Shown: positions 41,617 through 52,800, counted from the stretch's first letter. The stretch: DNA of 64,000 nt from Apostichopus japonicus (GCF_037975245.1 NC_092567.1:601501-665500); one strand, 5' to 3'. Notes: generated by a model from the sequence alone, not told the origin. Numbers and translations are program-made.

Positions 41617-43032
41617 CATTGGTTCTCAAAGTAGTCCCTACCGCCCCGACGGGGGCGCTGGGAACTTTCAGGGGCGCTATAGAATCCACGGGCGATAGGG
41701 GGCGCTCGCAAGCTAAGGGGGGGGGGGCGTTGGCATTAATTTATGGGAAGAGCATGCATGCACTGGCGAGCTACAATGCTTGTTAGATATTTCTGAATTT
41801 CTGTGCAGAAACAAGAATTGCTTGAACTTCGTTGATCTAGTTTTGTCGTCGACTGCCGATGCAATATGAGTTTTACATATTAATTATAGAGCATGCACTT
41901 AGTTTCCCCACATCGGTTTTTACAAATTCTTCTATTCGAGAAGTCTAAAAAGTGTCAACAATTAATGTTAGCGTTATGTTAAACTAGTCGTAAAAACACT
42001 CGACGTTTACCCCGGGCATCAAACCAAACATGACATTTTAAATTTCATAATAACAAAATGGAATCGATTTAGGAACGTCAGCTTAGAAAAGTATAATATT
42101 TTTTTACGTTTTCGTGGAAATCAGTCTGCGAATTGTTGACAAATTCTCAGAGACTCTCAGACATTAACATTATCTGACTGACAATGACACTTCAAATTGT
42201 ACATAGAGAACATTAATTCTATCAGACTGCACCTCCATTTAAAATCACCATACATATATAAACCTTCATTCCAGTGCATAGTCTTCAGACATTCTGTCAG
42301 TATATAATATTGGTTCAACGATTGTAACTTTCTGTTTCTACCCTTGTCTCAAAATTTGGGTTCTTTCCTTGTGAAACTACAAATATTGTGTGCGCTTCGC
42401 GCGCTGCTTGTCCTCTTTCGTCCATACTCGCTGGCATCTTTCTCAATTTTCACCATTAAATCAATAATGGGGGGGGGGGGTCCCCGGCATACTCATGTAA
42501 ATTGGGGTTAGAAGAATTCATATAAAAAAGCCCTAATTTTCTCTTGTGAAAAATATATCAAAGATACCATTCCAATTTGTGCGCGCTTTTCGTACACTAT
42601 GAACGATTTTGGCTCCATTTATGTTCATCGGTTTTCAATTCCCGCAAACCAGGCTGGTGGTGCTGGGACAGTGGTGCTTCTTCAATTCATTTGTAGCACC
42701 ATATTGCATCTGAGGGCATTAAAATATTCAAAAATTTATCTAAGGGGATGGTCCTCCCCTTTGACCCATCCCCTCCCCCACGACACAAACAAACTCACAC
42801 TTCGCCAGCTCTTCCAAATGCAAAAGTACCTTCTTGCGTCTACGTCAATTTCGTGAAAACTGGTCAGTTGGAAAATGATCAACCAGCAGATATTGGTTTT
42901 GTTCCCCCCCCCCCACTTTCCAAACCCTGACACCGCCCCGACACGAGGTTGGGAGGGGGGCGGGGCGGTGGGGCGCCGGACCGGTTCAATAAGGCAAAGG
43001 GGCGGTAGATCCAAACAGTTTGAGAACCACTG
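41617..43032. mobile_element. 1.4-kb non-autonomous hAT element
   Basis: The left end CATTGGTTCTCAAAGTAG and right end CAGTTTGAGAACCACTG are hAT/Charlie-style termini in inverted order. Flanks ATCTAAAT (41609-41616) and TTCTAAAT (43033-43040) match in seven of eight positions as target duplication. The interior has GGGGGCGC-rich subterminal sequence and no transposase; small open frames inside are not gene-like. Confidence 0.85.
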
Positions 43033-43040
43033 TTCTAAAT

Positions 43041-45054
43041 CATTCCGTCTTCACTACAATAACCACAAGATCACAATCCGACTGATTGGAAAAGTGAACG
43101 TTGCTTATATAATGTGATTTATCATGCGGGTGCTATATCATGATTGGACTTTCTGTGTATGCTGGAATCCATTTCACATCAGGGTGACCTCAAAGTTTGG
43201 TAACAATCAGAAAAGAACAAAGGATTCTCTCATATTTCGTCCGCAAAGCAATTAGTAACAAATTTCGAAACTACAGAATGTACTTACATACCATGTAAGG
43301 TGTGTATAGGCTACGGTACTAAATTTCAAGGAACTGAATATTCATTAGGTCATTTATAAAAATTCGAAAGGTCGCGTCCGCGCAATATTATACGTTTCAA
43401 ATTTAATTGAGATTGGCCCGTGTTTTTTCGATTTTGGTCCAAGGTAAGCATACTTGGGGACAAAGGTAGATATAAAAGTTAATTACTTACAATGTCTATC
43501 TTACTCTTTCGGATGTAGGATTAGGAACTCGTAATTTCTTCAGACTTCAGTGATATCTACCCCAAACATTTATCCATCCTGTAGGCTGTAACTGTTGTAC
43601 TTCAATGTAAGGACTCCATAGTCTAAGCAGCATCCAGAAAAGCCGGCTGCAAAATTGTCTTTCAGTGTAATTTATCCTGATATAAATATATCGAGTATGA
43701 AGTCAGTTGTTTTTGTACATAAGAAGTGACTTAAAACTTCTTCAAACATCTGTATAATGTAAATTTCGGTTGAAAACCGATTGGTTCCTCGAAGAGGCCT
43801 AGGCTTTTCATTGTACGTTAGGCTATCGTAGCAGCCCAAAATCGGAAAAATTGCCAGATGATTAAACGTAGTTAAGATGTTATAAATTTTTTCATCAACC
43901 AGAAAATATCAAATTCACATCGAATCTCATTTATATTCTCGGTAGTTTAAGTGCACCTACAGAGGTAAAGGTTTCTCAACTCATGTTTCCCAATTTAAAA
44001 TAGTATCGTTCTGGTTAGGTCACTATTTTAGGCCAGATGAGAGGATGTCAGTAACCCCAAGAACGAGGGCGCCAGTCTGAAATGATTTCAGTAACAATTA
44101 GCCTAGTAAATTTACTTACAAACGAATTTGAATCATGGTCGAACAAACGGCGTTGTATTACTGATCAAAAGTACGGTAAAGGTGGTATGTCAGTTGTAAA
44201 AATGAGAATGTGAAAAAAATTGCTGCAACTTAACAACATTGATAATCCAGCAAAATATAGTACAGTGGTATTTGTTCTTATTTAAGGCAAAAGTTTTTAA
44301 TGGTTTGGATTTCGTTTATTTACTCCCCATCCTGTAACATTTTCTCTCCCGAGTAGTATAATGTGACCATCCTGAATCCATCTTTGTATGTTGAAAATGA
44401 CAAAATGTAGATCACAGCTCCGAAATAGTCACTCAAATTTAGTGATGCACTATTCTACACGTGTAAATTTTTAGCTGATGCTTTTGAATATCAAAAAGAT
44501 CACAACAAAGTTGGGAAAATTTAGTTTGCTGGCAGGACAATAGAATTTTCTTGCCAAAATGAGACAATGCTGTACAGTTGGTGTCCGTTTCAACACACAA
44601 ACATGAATCTTAAATTATTGTATTGACAAGGTTTGGTGTGTTAAATTTAAATATTTGGCTAAACCATAAGTTAACCACTTTTTGCCTACAAGAATTCTGC
44701 ACATAATAAACTGTAAGCTGTACATTGGGATACTACATAGCCTATATGCAAAATTGCTATCGGTGTTTTGTTTTACACAGGAGCATTGCACAGGGTCCTT
44801 GATAGGGACTTGAGTGTCCATCCTGATCCTTTTTTTTCTACTAAACTTAACTAAACTAAACTAAACAGTATTTTAAAAGAGATAAAATTACGAGCCTTCA
44901 AACTACAAAATTTAAAGACTAAGTTATGCCATGAACAATGAATATGCCACCATTTTGTATTCATGTATTGTACATAGTACTAGCCCTCTTCAAATCCACA
45001 CTTCCTGTAGACACCTTCTGAGGACACAGTGTCCCACTTGTAACCAAAGAAAGT
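43041..45054. other. Intergenic or upstream intron of KMT5B; nothing recognised
   Basis: No coding, RNA or repeat feature could be supported in this stretch apart from a short ACTAAACTAAACT run near 44840-44865. A non-coding first exon of KMT5B could lie here, because its first coding exon is preceded by a splice acceptor. Confidence 0.4.
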
Positions 45055-45208
45055 TGGAGGATTATCCTGATTCCTAGCGATATAACAAGAAGACAAATGC
45101 TAAGTGTTTACAGCACATGCGGCCATATTGAACTGTTTATTTCCATCAGGTCACATGCAGGTCACAACAACTTTACCAAAATAGATGGCATGATACTGAT
45201 ATATAACA
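45055..45208 (-). repeat. 3' LTR of the gypsy element
   Basis: 154 bp, sharing with the 5' LTR the blocks TGTTATATATCAGTATCATG, GTAAAGTTGTTGTGACCTGC and ATCGCTAGGAATCAGGATAA (minus strand). It contains 31 bases (around 45116-45148, including CGGCCATATTGAACTG) that are absent from the other LTR. The purine tract AGGAAGGAG abuts it internally. Confidence 0.85.
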
Positions 45209-45325
45209 CTCCTTCCTACCAGATGATGAAACAATCAAATATTCTTCCTCATTAAACAACTCAACTTTTATTAAATCAATCTTTTATCAAATCAAACAAA
45301 CAAAACTAACAACTTGAGGGTATAG

Positions 45326-48300
45326 TTAAATCTCTAACCTCTTGGGTGGTCTGACAACTCTGCCTGACCTGGTTACTGTAGCTGATGGTGCAGGTGACTC
45401 TGCTACCACAACTGGGGTTTGACCTGTGTGGATAGGACTACCAGATACTACTGGGGATGTGGTGGAAGGTCCTGGCTGATCCAAGTTAGAGCTCTGCCCT
45501 AATTCCCTAGTTGTCTGAGGTACATTAACTGGAACTGGCACAACATCAGCATCCATAGGGGAGTTGATGTTTGGTTTTCCAGCCATAGCATTTGCACCAG
45601 TATCGTCAGGGATAAGATGATCTGAGTGTACAAACCTACGATTATTGCCAGGGATACTAACAATATATGTACGAGGCCCCTTGACTTTCACTATGGTACC
45701 AGGAATCCATCGATCCTTCCCCCCTCTAACATTTCGCACCCTCACTGGTTGATAAAGGTCGAACTGCCGCACTGATGAACTGCGGTCCCTTTGCTGTTTT
45801 GCAGCATCCTGTCTCTTTTCCACCTTCCTCTGCAGGCTAGGTTTCACTAAAGAGAGCCTAGTCCTTGGGGATCTCTTAAGAAATAACTCTGATGGAGTTT
45901 TCCCGGTAGTTGTGTTCGGGGTATTTCTAAGAGTAAATAAAACATTAGCTACCTTGTGACCCAATGTCTCCCCACTTGACTTAGCAAAAGCATTCTTGAA
46001 AGTTTGAACATTGCGTTCTGCAAGCCCATTCGTAGCTGGATGGTATGGAGGAGTGAGAGTATGGTCCACACCATTGGACTTCAGAAAGTTCTGAAATTCC
46101 TCAGATCTAAACTGAGGACCATTATCACTTACTAGCTGAATGGGTAACCCATAACATGCAAAAAGTGTTCTCAACACATTAATCGTGGCAATACTTGTTG
46201 TGGTATTCATTGGTAATACCTCCAACCACTTTGAATGGCTATCCACCACTAGCAAGAAATTCTGACCTTTGACCTCTGCATAGTCTATGTGAACCCGCTG
46301 CCACGGCTGTGTGGCCCAAGGCCATAACAGCAATGGTTCAGGGTTAGGCGCCTTCTGCACTTGTATACATTGCGTGCACAGCCTAACTTTATCCTCAATA
46401 TCCTTGTCTAAACCTGGCCACCACACATAACACCTAGCAAGTGCCTTCATCCGACTCATGCCCGGATGACATTCATGAAGTTCACTCAGGATAAGCTCAT
46501 GCAATTTGGATGGAATAATTACTCTACGCCCCCAAAGAAGGCATCCATCCTCCAGGGATAGCTCATCTCTGCGTGTGAAGTATGGTTGTATGGCAGGGTC
46601 CACACAATGATTTGGCCAGCCAGATAGAGTAAACTCTAAAACTTTGGCTAAAACTGGGTCCTTGTCTGTATGTTTTGAAATTTCAGTCGCAGTAATAGGG
46701 GTTTCCATTAGGACTGTCTCAAAAACAAAATACTCCTCTGGGTCACCACTAGAGGCTTCCCCAACTGGGAGTCTGCTGAGCAAATCTGCATTTGCATTCT
46801 TTGCAGAAGAGCGGTACTCAATATTGTACTGATATGCGGACAATAACACTGCCCATCTCTGCATCCGAGCTGCCGCCAAAGCCGGGATACCATGTTTTGG
46901 TCCGAAGATCTTAGTCAACGGTTGGTGATCTGTGATAAGTGTGAAATTAGTGCCATACAAATACAAGTGGAATTTCTTGATCCCAAAAATAATGGCAAGA
47001 GCCTCTTTTTCGATTTGGGCATAATTCTTTTCGGTCTGACTCAATGTCCTAGAGGCATATGCTATGGGGCGATCTGAACCATCTGGATATCGATGGCCCA
47101 AAACAGCTCCAAGTCCACATGGACTAGCATCCACACTCAACACTAGAGGTTTATTTGGATCAAAATGGGTGAGCACCTGATTACTAGCTAAAGCATTCTT
47201 TGCATTAACAAAAGCTTGCTCACAGTCATCACTCCAGACCCAATTAATGTTGTGTTGCAGTATGGCATACAATGGTTGCATCTGAGAAGAGAGATTCCTT
47301 ACAAATTTGCCATTATAGTTCACCATGCCCAGAAAGGACTTCAATTCAGATACATTGGTTGGTCGAGGTGCCTTTTGTATGGCCTCGATTTTGTCCTGCA
47401 AAGGGCTCACACCTTCACTGGTGAGCTCATGACCAAGATACCTGATCTTTGATTTCATGAATTGACATTTTGTGCCATTCAGCCGAACATTGTGCATGTT
47501 TAACCTCGCAAACACTGCTTCGAGGGCCTTAAGGTGACTATTCTCATTCTCAGTTGCAATCAAGATATCATCTATGTAACAAAATACATTGTCTAATCCA
47601 GATAATATTTCGTCCATCGTTTCCTGGAAAATAGCTGGTGCAGTTTTCACCCCATAACACAAATGTTTTGGTGACAGTAACCCCTTATGTGTATTCATTA
47701 CTAGGAGCCTAGCTGATTCGTCATCAAGAAACAGCTGATTGAAGGCACCAGATAAATCAAGCACTGAAAATACCTTAGGGTGTGTACCTCCCTGTGCCAG
47801 TTTTGCAAATAAATCATTAGTATTTGGTAATTTGTATCCCTCATCTTCAATACAATCATTCAAAGCTTTGTAGTCTCCACATACTCTTATTTCACCGTTT
47901 CCCTTCTGTACATGCACAAATGGTGAGGCCCATTCACTATAGTTGACTTGGGTAACTATATCATTCTTGATAAGTTTCTCATATTCATTTTCCACCTTTG
48001 ACAACAATGAGTAAGGCACTGGCCTACTCTTTTGGTATTTGGGTCTACTTTTTGCTTTCACCCTCAACCTAGCAGAGAATCCCTTAATACCCATTTCACT
48101 TGATGAGAATATTTTCTGATTTTGACTCAACAAATTTTCCAAGGTTGGTGACACAGGATTCCCCAAATTTTGGATTCCAACCTTTGCTGGTTTTGGCTCA
48201 GATACCACAAAAATATTCTCCCAGTCCAGTTTGATTTTACTCAAGTGGTCTCTGCCGAAAAGGGATGGACGGCTTCCCTTGACAACCAATAAATCCATCC

Positions 48301-48328
48301 TACAACTAGTACCTCCATACTTTGCCAT
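45326..48328 (-). CDS. pol: Gypsy pol polyprotein: reverse transcriptase, RNase H, integrase
   Basis: An intact 1000-codon frame. Reverse transcriptase has SEWASPFVHVQKGNGEIRVC and the active-site FCYIDDIL near residue 250. RNase H begins with LSVDASPCGLGAVLGH near 400. The integrase has an HH-CC zinc finger (HECHPG, then CTQC), the DDE core (HIDYAEV near 680, SDNGPQF near 735, HPATNGLAERN near 770) and a GPY-like domain (LYQPVRVRNVRG, WIPGTIVKV). The C-terminus is Pro/Ser/Thr-rich. The protease motif DTGA is not here but at the end of the gag frame. The pol frame overlaps gag by 88 bases in the -1 frame, so expression needs a -1 frameshift or the overlap results from an indel. No chromodomain is seen. 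Confidence 0.95.
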   Translation of the reverse strand: MAKYGGTSCRMDLLVVKGSRPSLFGRDHLSKIKLDWENIFVVSEPKPAKVGIQNLGNPVSPTLENLLSQNQKIFSSSEMGIKGFSARLRVKAKSRPKYQKSRPVPYSLLSKVENEYEKLIKNDIVTQVNYSEWASPFVHVQKGNGEIRVCGDYKALNDCIEDEGYKLPNTNDLFAKLAQGGTHPKVFSVLDLSGAFNQLFLDDESARLLVMNTHKGLLSPKHLCYGVKTAPAIFQETMDEILSGLDNVFCYIDDILIATENENSHLKALEAVFARLNMHNVRLNGTKCQFMKSKIRYLGHELTSEGVSPLQDKIEAIQKAPRPTNVSELKSFLGMVNYNGKFVRNLSSQMQPLYAILQHNINWVWSDDCEQAFVNAKNALASNQVLTHFDPNKPLVLSVDASPCGLGAVLGHRYPDGSDRPIAYASRTLSQTEKNYAQIEKEALAIIFGIKKFHLYLYGTNFTLITDHQPLTKIFGPKHGIPALAAARMQRWAVLLSAYQYNIEYRSSAKNANADLLSRLPVGEASSGDPEEYFVFETVLMETPITATEISKHTDKDPVLAKVLEFTLSGWPNHCVDPAIQPYFTRRDELSLEDGCLLWGRRVIIPSKLHELILSELHECHPGMSRMKALARCYVWWPGLDKDIEDKVRLCTQCIQVQKAPNPEPLLLWPWATQPWQRVHIDYAEVKGQNFLLVVDSHSKWLEVLPMNTTTSIATINVLRTLFACYGLPIQLVSDNGPQFRSEEFQNFLKSNGVDHTLTPPYHPATNGLAERNVQTFKNAFAKSSGETLGHKVANVLFTLRNTPNTTTGKTPSELFLKRSPRTRLSLVKPSLQRKVEKRQDAAKQQRDRSSSVRQFDLYQPVRVRNVRGGKDRWIPGTIVKVKGPRTYIVSIPGNNRRFVHSDHLIPDDTGANAMAGKPNINSPMDADVVPVPVNVPQTTRELGQSSNLDQPGPSTTSPVVSGSPIHTGQTPVVVAESPAPSATVTRSGRVVRPPKRLEI

Positions 48329-49527
48329 ACTACAATACTCCCTATCACAGGCACCTTTTCACCTGAATAGCCACGTAGGGTTATATTGGTATCCTTTATG
48401 GGGTAATGGGCCAAACTGGACTTGTACACATGCTCCGAAATGGTGGAACGAGCCGCACCGGTGTCAATTTCCATGGTTATTGGAACATTAGTGTCCCCTA
48501 CCACTAACGTAATCAAATACGGCTTATTGGTCTTTACACCTGATAATGTATGATATAAACCATAATGTAAATCACTTTCATCAGTATTAACACTATCTAC
48601 ATACTGTTCATTAGTGTCCTTATTACTAGAACTAACGTTAGGCTCACCATCCTCCATAGGCCTATAGCTAGTTGAGACGGAGTGGTTGCGGTGACCCCCT
48701 GTCCTTGTCTGATTCTGCGAACTTTTCTGGCTTTGAGGTCCCTTAGCCCCAGATCGGCAAGCTCTTTGAATATGACCCTTCTTCCCGCACGAATGACAGT
48801 TTTCCTCGCGAAACCTGCAATCATCGGGCTTGTGGTTGCTTCCCCCGCAGCGATAGCATGATTGTGCACTGTTAGCTTGCCAGGGTTGCTGATTAGGCCT
48901 ATTGTGCTTGTCGTTGTTTCTATTAGTCCCCTGACCCCTTCGTCCTTGACCTTGAGGGCTCCGCCAATTCAATCTGTTTGTACTCACAGAACTTCCTGCA
49001 TCGATATGTTCCCTTGTTGCTATGCCAGCCATTTCGTCTGCAAGACACTTGGTTTTAGCTTTGTCAAACGTCAGATCAGCGGTTGAGAGTAGCTGCGTTT
49101 GAGTTTTCACAAATCTTGTGTGCAGCCCCGAGACCAGTCTGTCTCGCAGTGCCTCCAGTAGAAATGCGTTGAAATCGCAATGGGTTGCTAAGTTCTTCAA
49201 GCGAACAATAAAGTCTGCAACTGACTCGGTTTCAGACTGTGAAGCAGCCCAAAATTTAAAACGTTCAGCGATCACGATCGGTTTCGGTGAAAAATGTCCT
49301 TTCAGGATGGTTTTCAGATGCGCGTACGTCTGTGTACACGGCTTGTCTGGGCTACATACCGTTTTCAAGAGCTTGAAAGTCTCAGCGCCCACCATAGCGA
49401 GAAAAAAATTAGCCTGTCTCGCCTCGGCAATATCGTTTGCCACTATAAAGGCATCGCAGCGATCTGCGTAATCTTCGAAGCTTTCGACTGTGTTGTCAAA
49501 CGGCCCTATATTCCCGTAAACTGCCAT
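48241..49527 (-). CDS. gag: Gypsy gag with two CCHC zinc knuckles and the protease DTGA motif
   Basis: 428 codons starting 60 bases inside the 5' LTR. The N-terminal half resembles Metaviridae capsid (ESFEDYADRCDAFIVANDI; MVGAETFKLLKTVC; ATHCDFNAFLLEALRDRLVSG). Two CX2CX4HX4C knuckles follow near residues 225-262 (CYRCGGSNHKPDDC and CHSCGKKGHIQRAC), with basic and Gln/Asn-rich linkers. An aspartic protease starts near residue 352 (EIDTGAARSTISE). The frame then leaves the protease fold around GSIVV, where pol continues it. No XXXYYYZ slippery heptamer is evident at the overlap. Confidence 0.92.
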   Translation of the reverse strand: MAVYGNIGPFDNTVESFEDYADRCDAFIVANDIAEARQANFFLAMVGAETFKLLKTVCSPDKPCTQTYAHLKTILKGHFSPKPIVIAERFKFWAASQSETESVADFIVRLKNLATHCDFNAFLLEALRDRLVSGLHTRFVKTQTQLLSTADLTFDKAKTKCLADEMAGIATREHIDAGSSVSTNRLNWRSPQGQGRRGQGTNRNNDKHNRPNQQPWQANSAQSCYRCGGSNHKPDDCRFREENCHSCGKKGHIQRACRSGAKGPQSQKSSQNQTRTGGHRNHSVSTSYRPMEDGEPNVSSSNKDTNEQYVDSVNTDESDLHYGLYHTLSGVKTNKPYLITLVVGDTNVPITMEIDTGAARSTISEHVYKSSLAHYPIKDTNITLRGYSGEKVPVIGSIVVWQSMEVLVVGWIYWLSREAVHPFSAETT

Positions 49528-49574
49528 GTTTACAATACAGAAATATTCTGGGTTATATTATAGGTTCTTCCTTA

Positions 49575-49585
49575 GTTCGTCGCCA
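49575..49585 (-). other. Primer binding site of the gypsy element (tRNA-Ser-like)
   Basis: On the minus strand TGGCGACGAAC follows the LTR end ATAACA by three bases. TGGCGACGA complements the 3' end of animal tRNA-Ser(GCT) (TCGTCGCCA). This placement supports taking the 5' LTR to 49589. Confidence 0.6.
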
Positions 49586-49588
49586 GTT

Positions 49589-49729
49589 TGTTATACCCTG
49601 GATTAATGGAGGATTATCCTGATTCCTAGCGATATAACAAGAAGACAAATGCTAAGTGTTTACAGCACAGGTCACATGCAGGTCACAACAACTTTACCAA
49701 AATAGATGGCATGATACTGATATATAACA
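49589..49729 (-). repeat. 5' LTR of the gypsy element
   Basis: 141 bp starting TGTTATATATCAG and ending CCAGGGTATAACA on the minus strand; the hexamers TGTTAT and ATAACA are inverse ends. It lacks 31 bases present in the 3' LTR. Confidence 0.8.
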
Positions 49730-49836
49730 TAACCCTACTGTAAATGTGGAGTGCCTTTTAGTACAACCAGGGTTTGAGTTGATTCTTGCATTCATTTTCC
49801 CATCAGGTCAGCTCCCAGTGGTATCATTTTGAGATC

Positions 49837-52800
49837 ATGGTGGTCGAGGTCGGAAGCCGAATGCAGTTCAACTTCCTCGGTTCTCGCTTTCCGCCCACCT
49901 CGGGCATGACGGCAAGAGAGCTCGCGGATAATGATGACATCGCCACCAACTTGGTCCTGGATACGTTCTTGCATTTTACAACTCATAAAATGAACCTCAG
50001 GTACAGTATAGTATGTGACACAAAGTTAGTGACATGAAGAGTAAGATAAGAAAACAGATTGAAAGCTGTTAAAGGCATTGAAGACTCGCCCCAAACTGCG
50101 TGCGGCCATCTGAAAAAGTTAACTTTCCGTTGCTTGCAAGTGACATTTTGTTTGTGTCGCTACAAAATGAAGACAGTAGTGAAATGTGATATATACTGTA
50201 CCTTGTTATCTTTAGCTGGACCTGAGATGTCCATCACTGTATTGTTCATACACTGTGCTGTGGGTATTGACCGCAGCTGTATGTACTGACTGTACACTAA
50301 CTAGTCTAATTACCGACGGTAGCAAGCAGTTTGTGTATTTTCTGGGATCGATGGTGGTGTCTAACACTTCTGTTACACCTCATATGAAACTAGGTCAGAT
50401 TACCAGCATTAGACGTTTCTTTTTTCGCGAGTCTTCAAACCCTTTAACACCAGAGTTCCCTTTCAGCTATGATTGTTTTGATTTGTTTTTTCCATCAACA
50501 GATTCAGACCGTTAACTAACCGAACGGAGCGACTCAAAGGAATACTGAGCTCATTCGCAAAGGACAATGACTATGAGAAAGCGTACCGGAAGTACATGAC
50601 TGGAGACTGGGCACGCGTCTTCCTGCTAAACAAAACAAAGGAACAGCAGATGGCCTTTAAAAGACATGTAAGGGAACGTTTCATCTAAGGGAAGTTTGAG
50701 AAACAGCTGCTTTACTTTAACAACAAATTCTTCTCAATATACAAAAACCAGAATGCAAATTGTATTGTTAGTTTGGTGTATTACTGTAACTTGTAGTAAT
50801 ACCTCAAACTAACAATGTAATTCTGTGAGAATGCCTCTGTGAAAGTCAATTAACTTCTCTCTGAGAATTTTTATTGCGAAGCTGTACAGATGAGAGGTTA
50901 GGCTTTAGGCTACACCACAAAGTCAGTTCACTTGTCTCTGAGAATTTCATTTGTAGAGCTGCACAGATGAGAGGTTAGGCTTTAGGCTACCACACAAAGT
51001 CAGTTTACTTGTCTCTGAGAATATTTATTTGCGGAGCTGTACAGATGAGAGGTTAGGCTTTAGGCTACCACACATTCACAGCAATTGAAGCTAGTTCTTG
51101 TATTCAATACAATTTATAAATGCACTGCCCTTGGAAAAAATGGAAACCTCTGATTAACCAGCACTTGTCAAGGTGTGTATTAAATGAAACACCAAAGCAA
51201 AGATAGAATGCCTGTTATGCATTATTTCTCATACTGGATGTAACTTGCTTCTTCTTCAGGTTTTTCGATACCTGGGAATGTTTTCAAAAGATGCTGGTTT
51301 TGAGATCAAGCCGTGCTATCGTTACTCCATGGAGGGTGTCGGAGGCATGATTAGTTCTACTCGGCATTGGTAAGCCTGCTCTTAAACCTTAGTAAAACTT
51401 GTGTTAATATTGTTACATTAGGGTTGTACGCACAGTATGTACATTCGATCAAACATATCTTTTGGCTCTCAGTCTGAATGTAAGGCTGCAGAATGGAGAG
51501 TTCTAATTTGCCGTGGGGCCCACCCGGCAAAGAAATAACAAATAATAAAGAGATACCCAGAATGTGGGAAGAATATAAGAAAAGTTGTTTTCAAAGAGGC
51601 CACTGTGAAACAGTGGAAGAAGGATTGGCTAGTTTTTAAAACTAAATGACAACAAACTGTTTTATTTTCTGTCAAGCATGAAAAGATTCTCTGCCTTTAC
51701 ATCATAACGTCAGTTCTTGGCTTATAAAACACATTTCATACATTTTTATGATTGATTTTCCATTTAAAAAGTATTAAAATAGCCCCCACTGGCCCCAAAA
51801 TAGCCTCCTGCAATTTTCATGGGCCTGTTGCTTTGAGAGGGGTGGGGGGGGGTGGGGGAAGTAGCCCCCATAAAATAAATTTTGGTTTTTACCCTGTTGA
51901 AGATTTCTTGTTGCTATGGTGGCAGGTCTTCCCAAGTTTACTTTGTTTGTATTTACTTTGTTTGTATTTACTTTGTTTGTATTTGTTTGTTTGTATTCCA
52001 GGGAGAAGAATGAAACCATCCCTCTACTGGTGGGATGTATAGCTGAACTAACCGAGAAGGAAGAAGATCTACTCCTAGTACCGGGTAAAAACGATTTCAG
52101 CGTCATGTTCTCGACGAGGAAAAATTGTGCCCAACTCTGGCTAGGCCCTGCAGCATTCATTAACCACGACTGCCGGCCTAATTGTAAAGTAAGTCTTCTC
52201 CAGTAATTGTCATGGTGTCCACCAGGCAGCATCCGACACACCCATGCTCACATGCTTAGCAGTTAAACTAACACCAGGCTGTTTGAAATTAGATTGTAAT
52301 TGATCGTATCATCGTGCTGACTTGCTGAGACTCTCTCCTAGAATTCTGTTCAACCACAAATCAAGGATAAGGAGTGAGCAAATCATGAATTTTGATTTAA
52401 AATACCCAAATGGAATCTTGAAACAAAATGCGATTTTAATATCATTGTGTAACTAAAACTTGATTAACTGTTAAAAATGTAAAGACTTATATTGTTAGTA
52501 TGGGATAGCGTTGACATATTTATCAAACCCCAACCATATTCATCAAGCCCCACCCCACCATATTCATCAAACCCCACCCCACCATATTCATTAAACCCCA
52601 CCCCATTATGGATATTCATCAAGCCCCGTCCATCCATATTCATCAAGCTCCAACCCACCATATACATCAAACCCCACCCCACCATTGATATTCATCAAGC
52701 CCCACTCATCCCTATATCATCAAGACCCAACCCACCCATATTCATCAACCTCACCCCACCCATATCTATCAAGCCCCACTTCATCCATATTCATCAAGCC

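Larger units (their letters stand above)
45055..49729 (-). mobile_element. Gypsy (Metaviridae-type) LTR retrotransposon, near complete
   Basis: Minus-strand order: 5' LTR 49729-49589, tRNA primer site, gag 49527-48241, pol 48328-45326, polypurine GGTAGGAAGGAG just before the 3' LTR at 45208-45055. LTRs start TGTTATATATCAG; the 5' copy ends ATAACA, an inverse of the start. The 3' LTR carries 31 extra bases and lacks the last 18 bases of the 5' LTR, so the pair is not identical. Long intact frames point to recent activity. Outer flanks offer TAACC at 45041-45045 and 49730-49734 as a possible target duplication, but the left one is offset by nine bases. The element ends 77 bp before the first KMT5B coding exon, in opposite orientation. 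Confidence 0.92.

Noticed and set aside
46644-49563. Open frames on the + strand opposite gag-pol
   Set aside because: Shadows of the gypsy coding strand; no homology.
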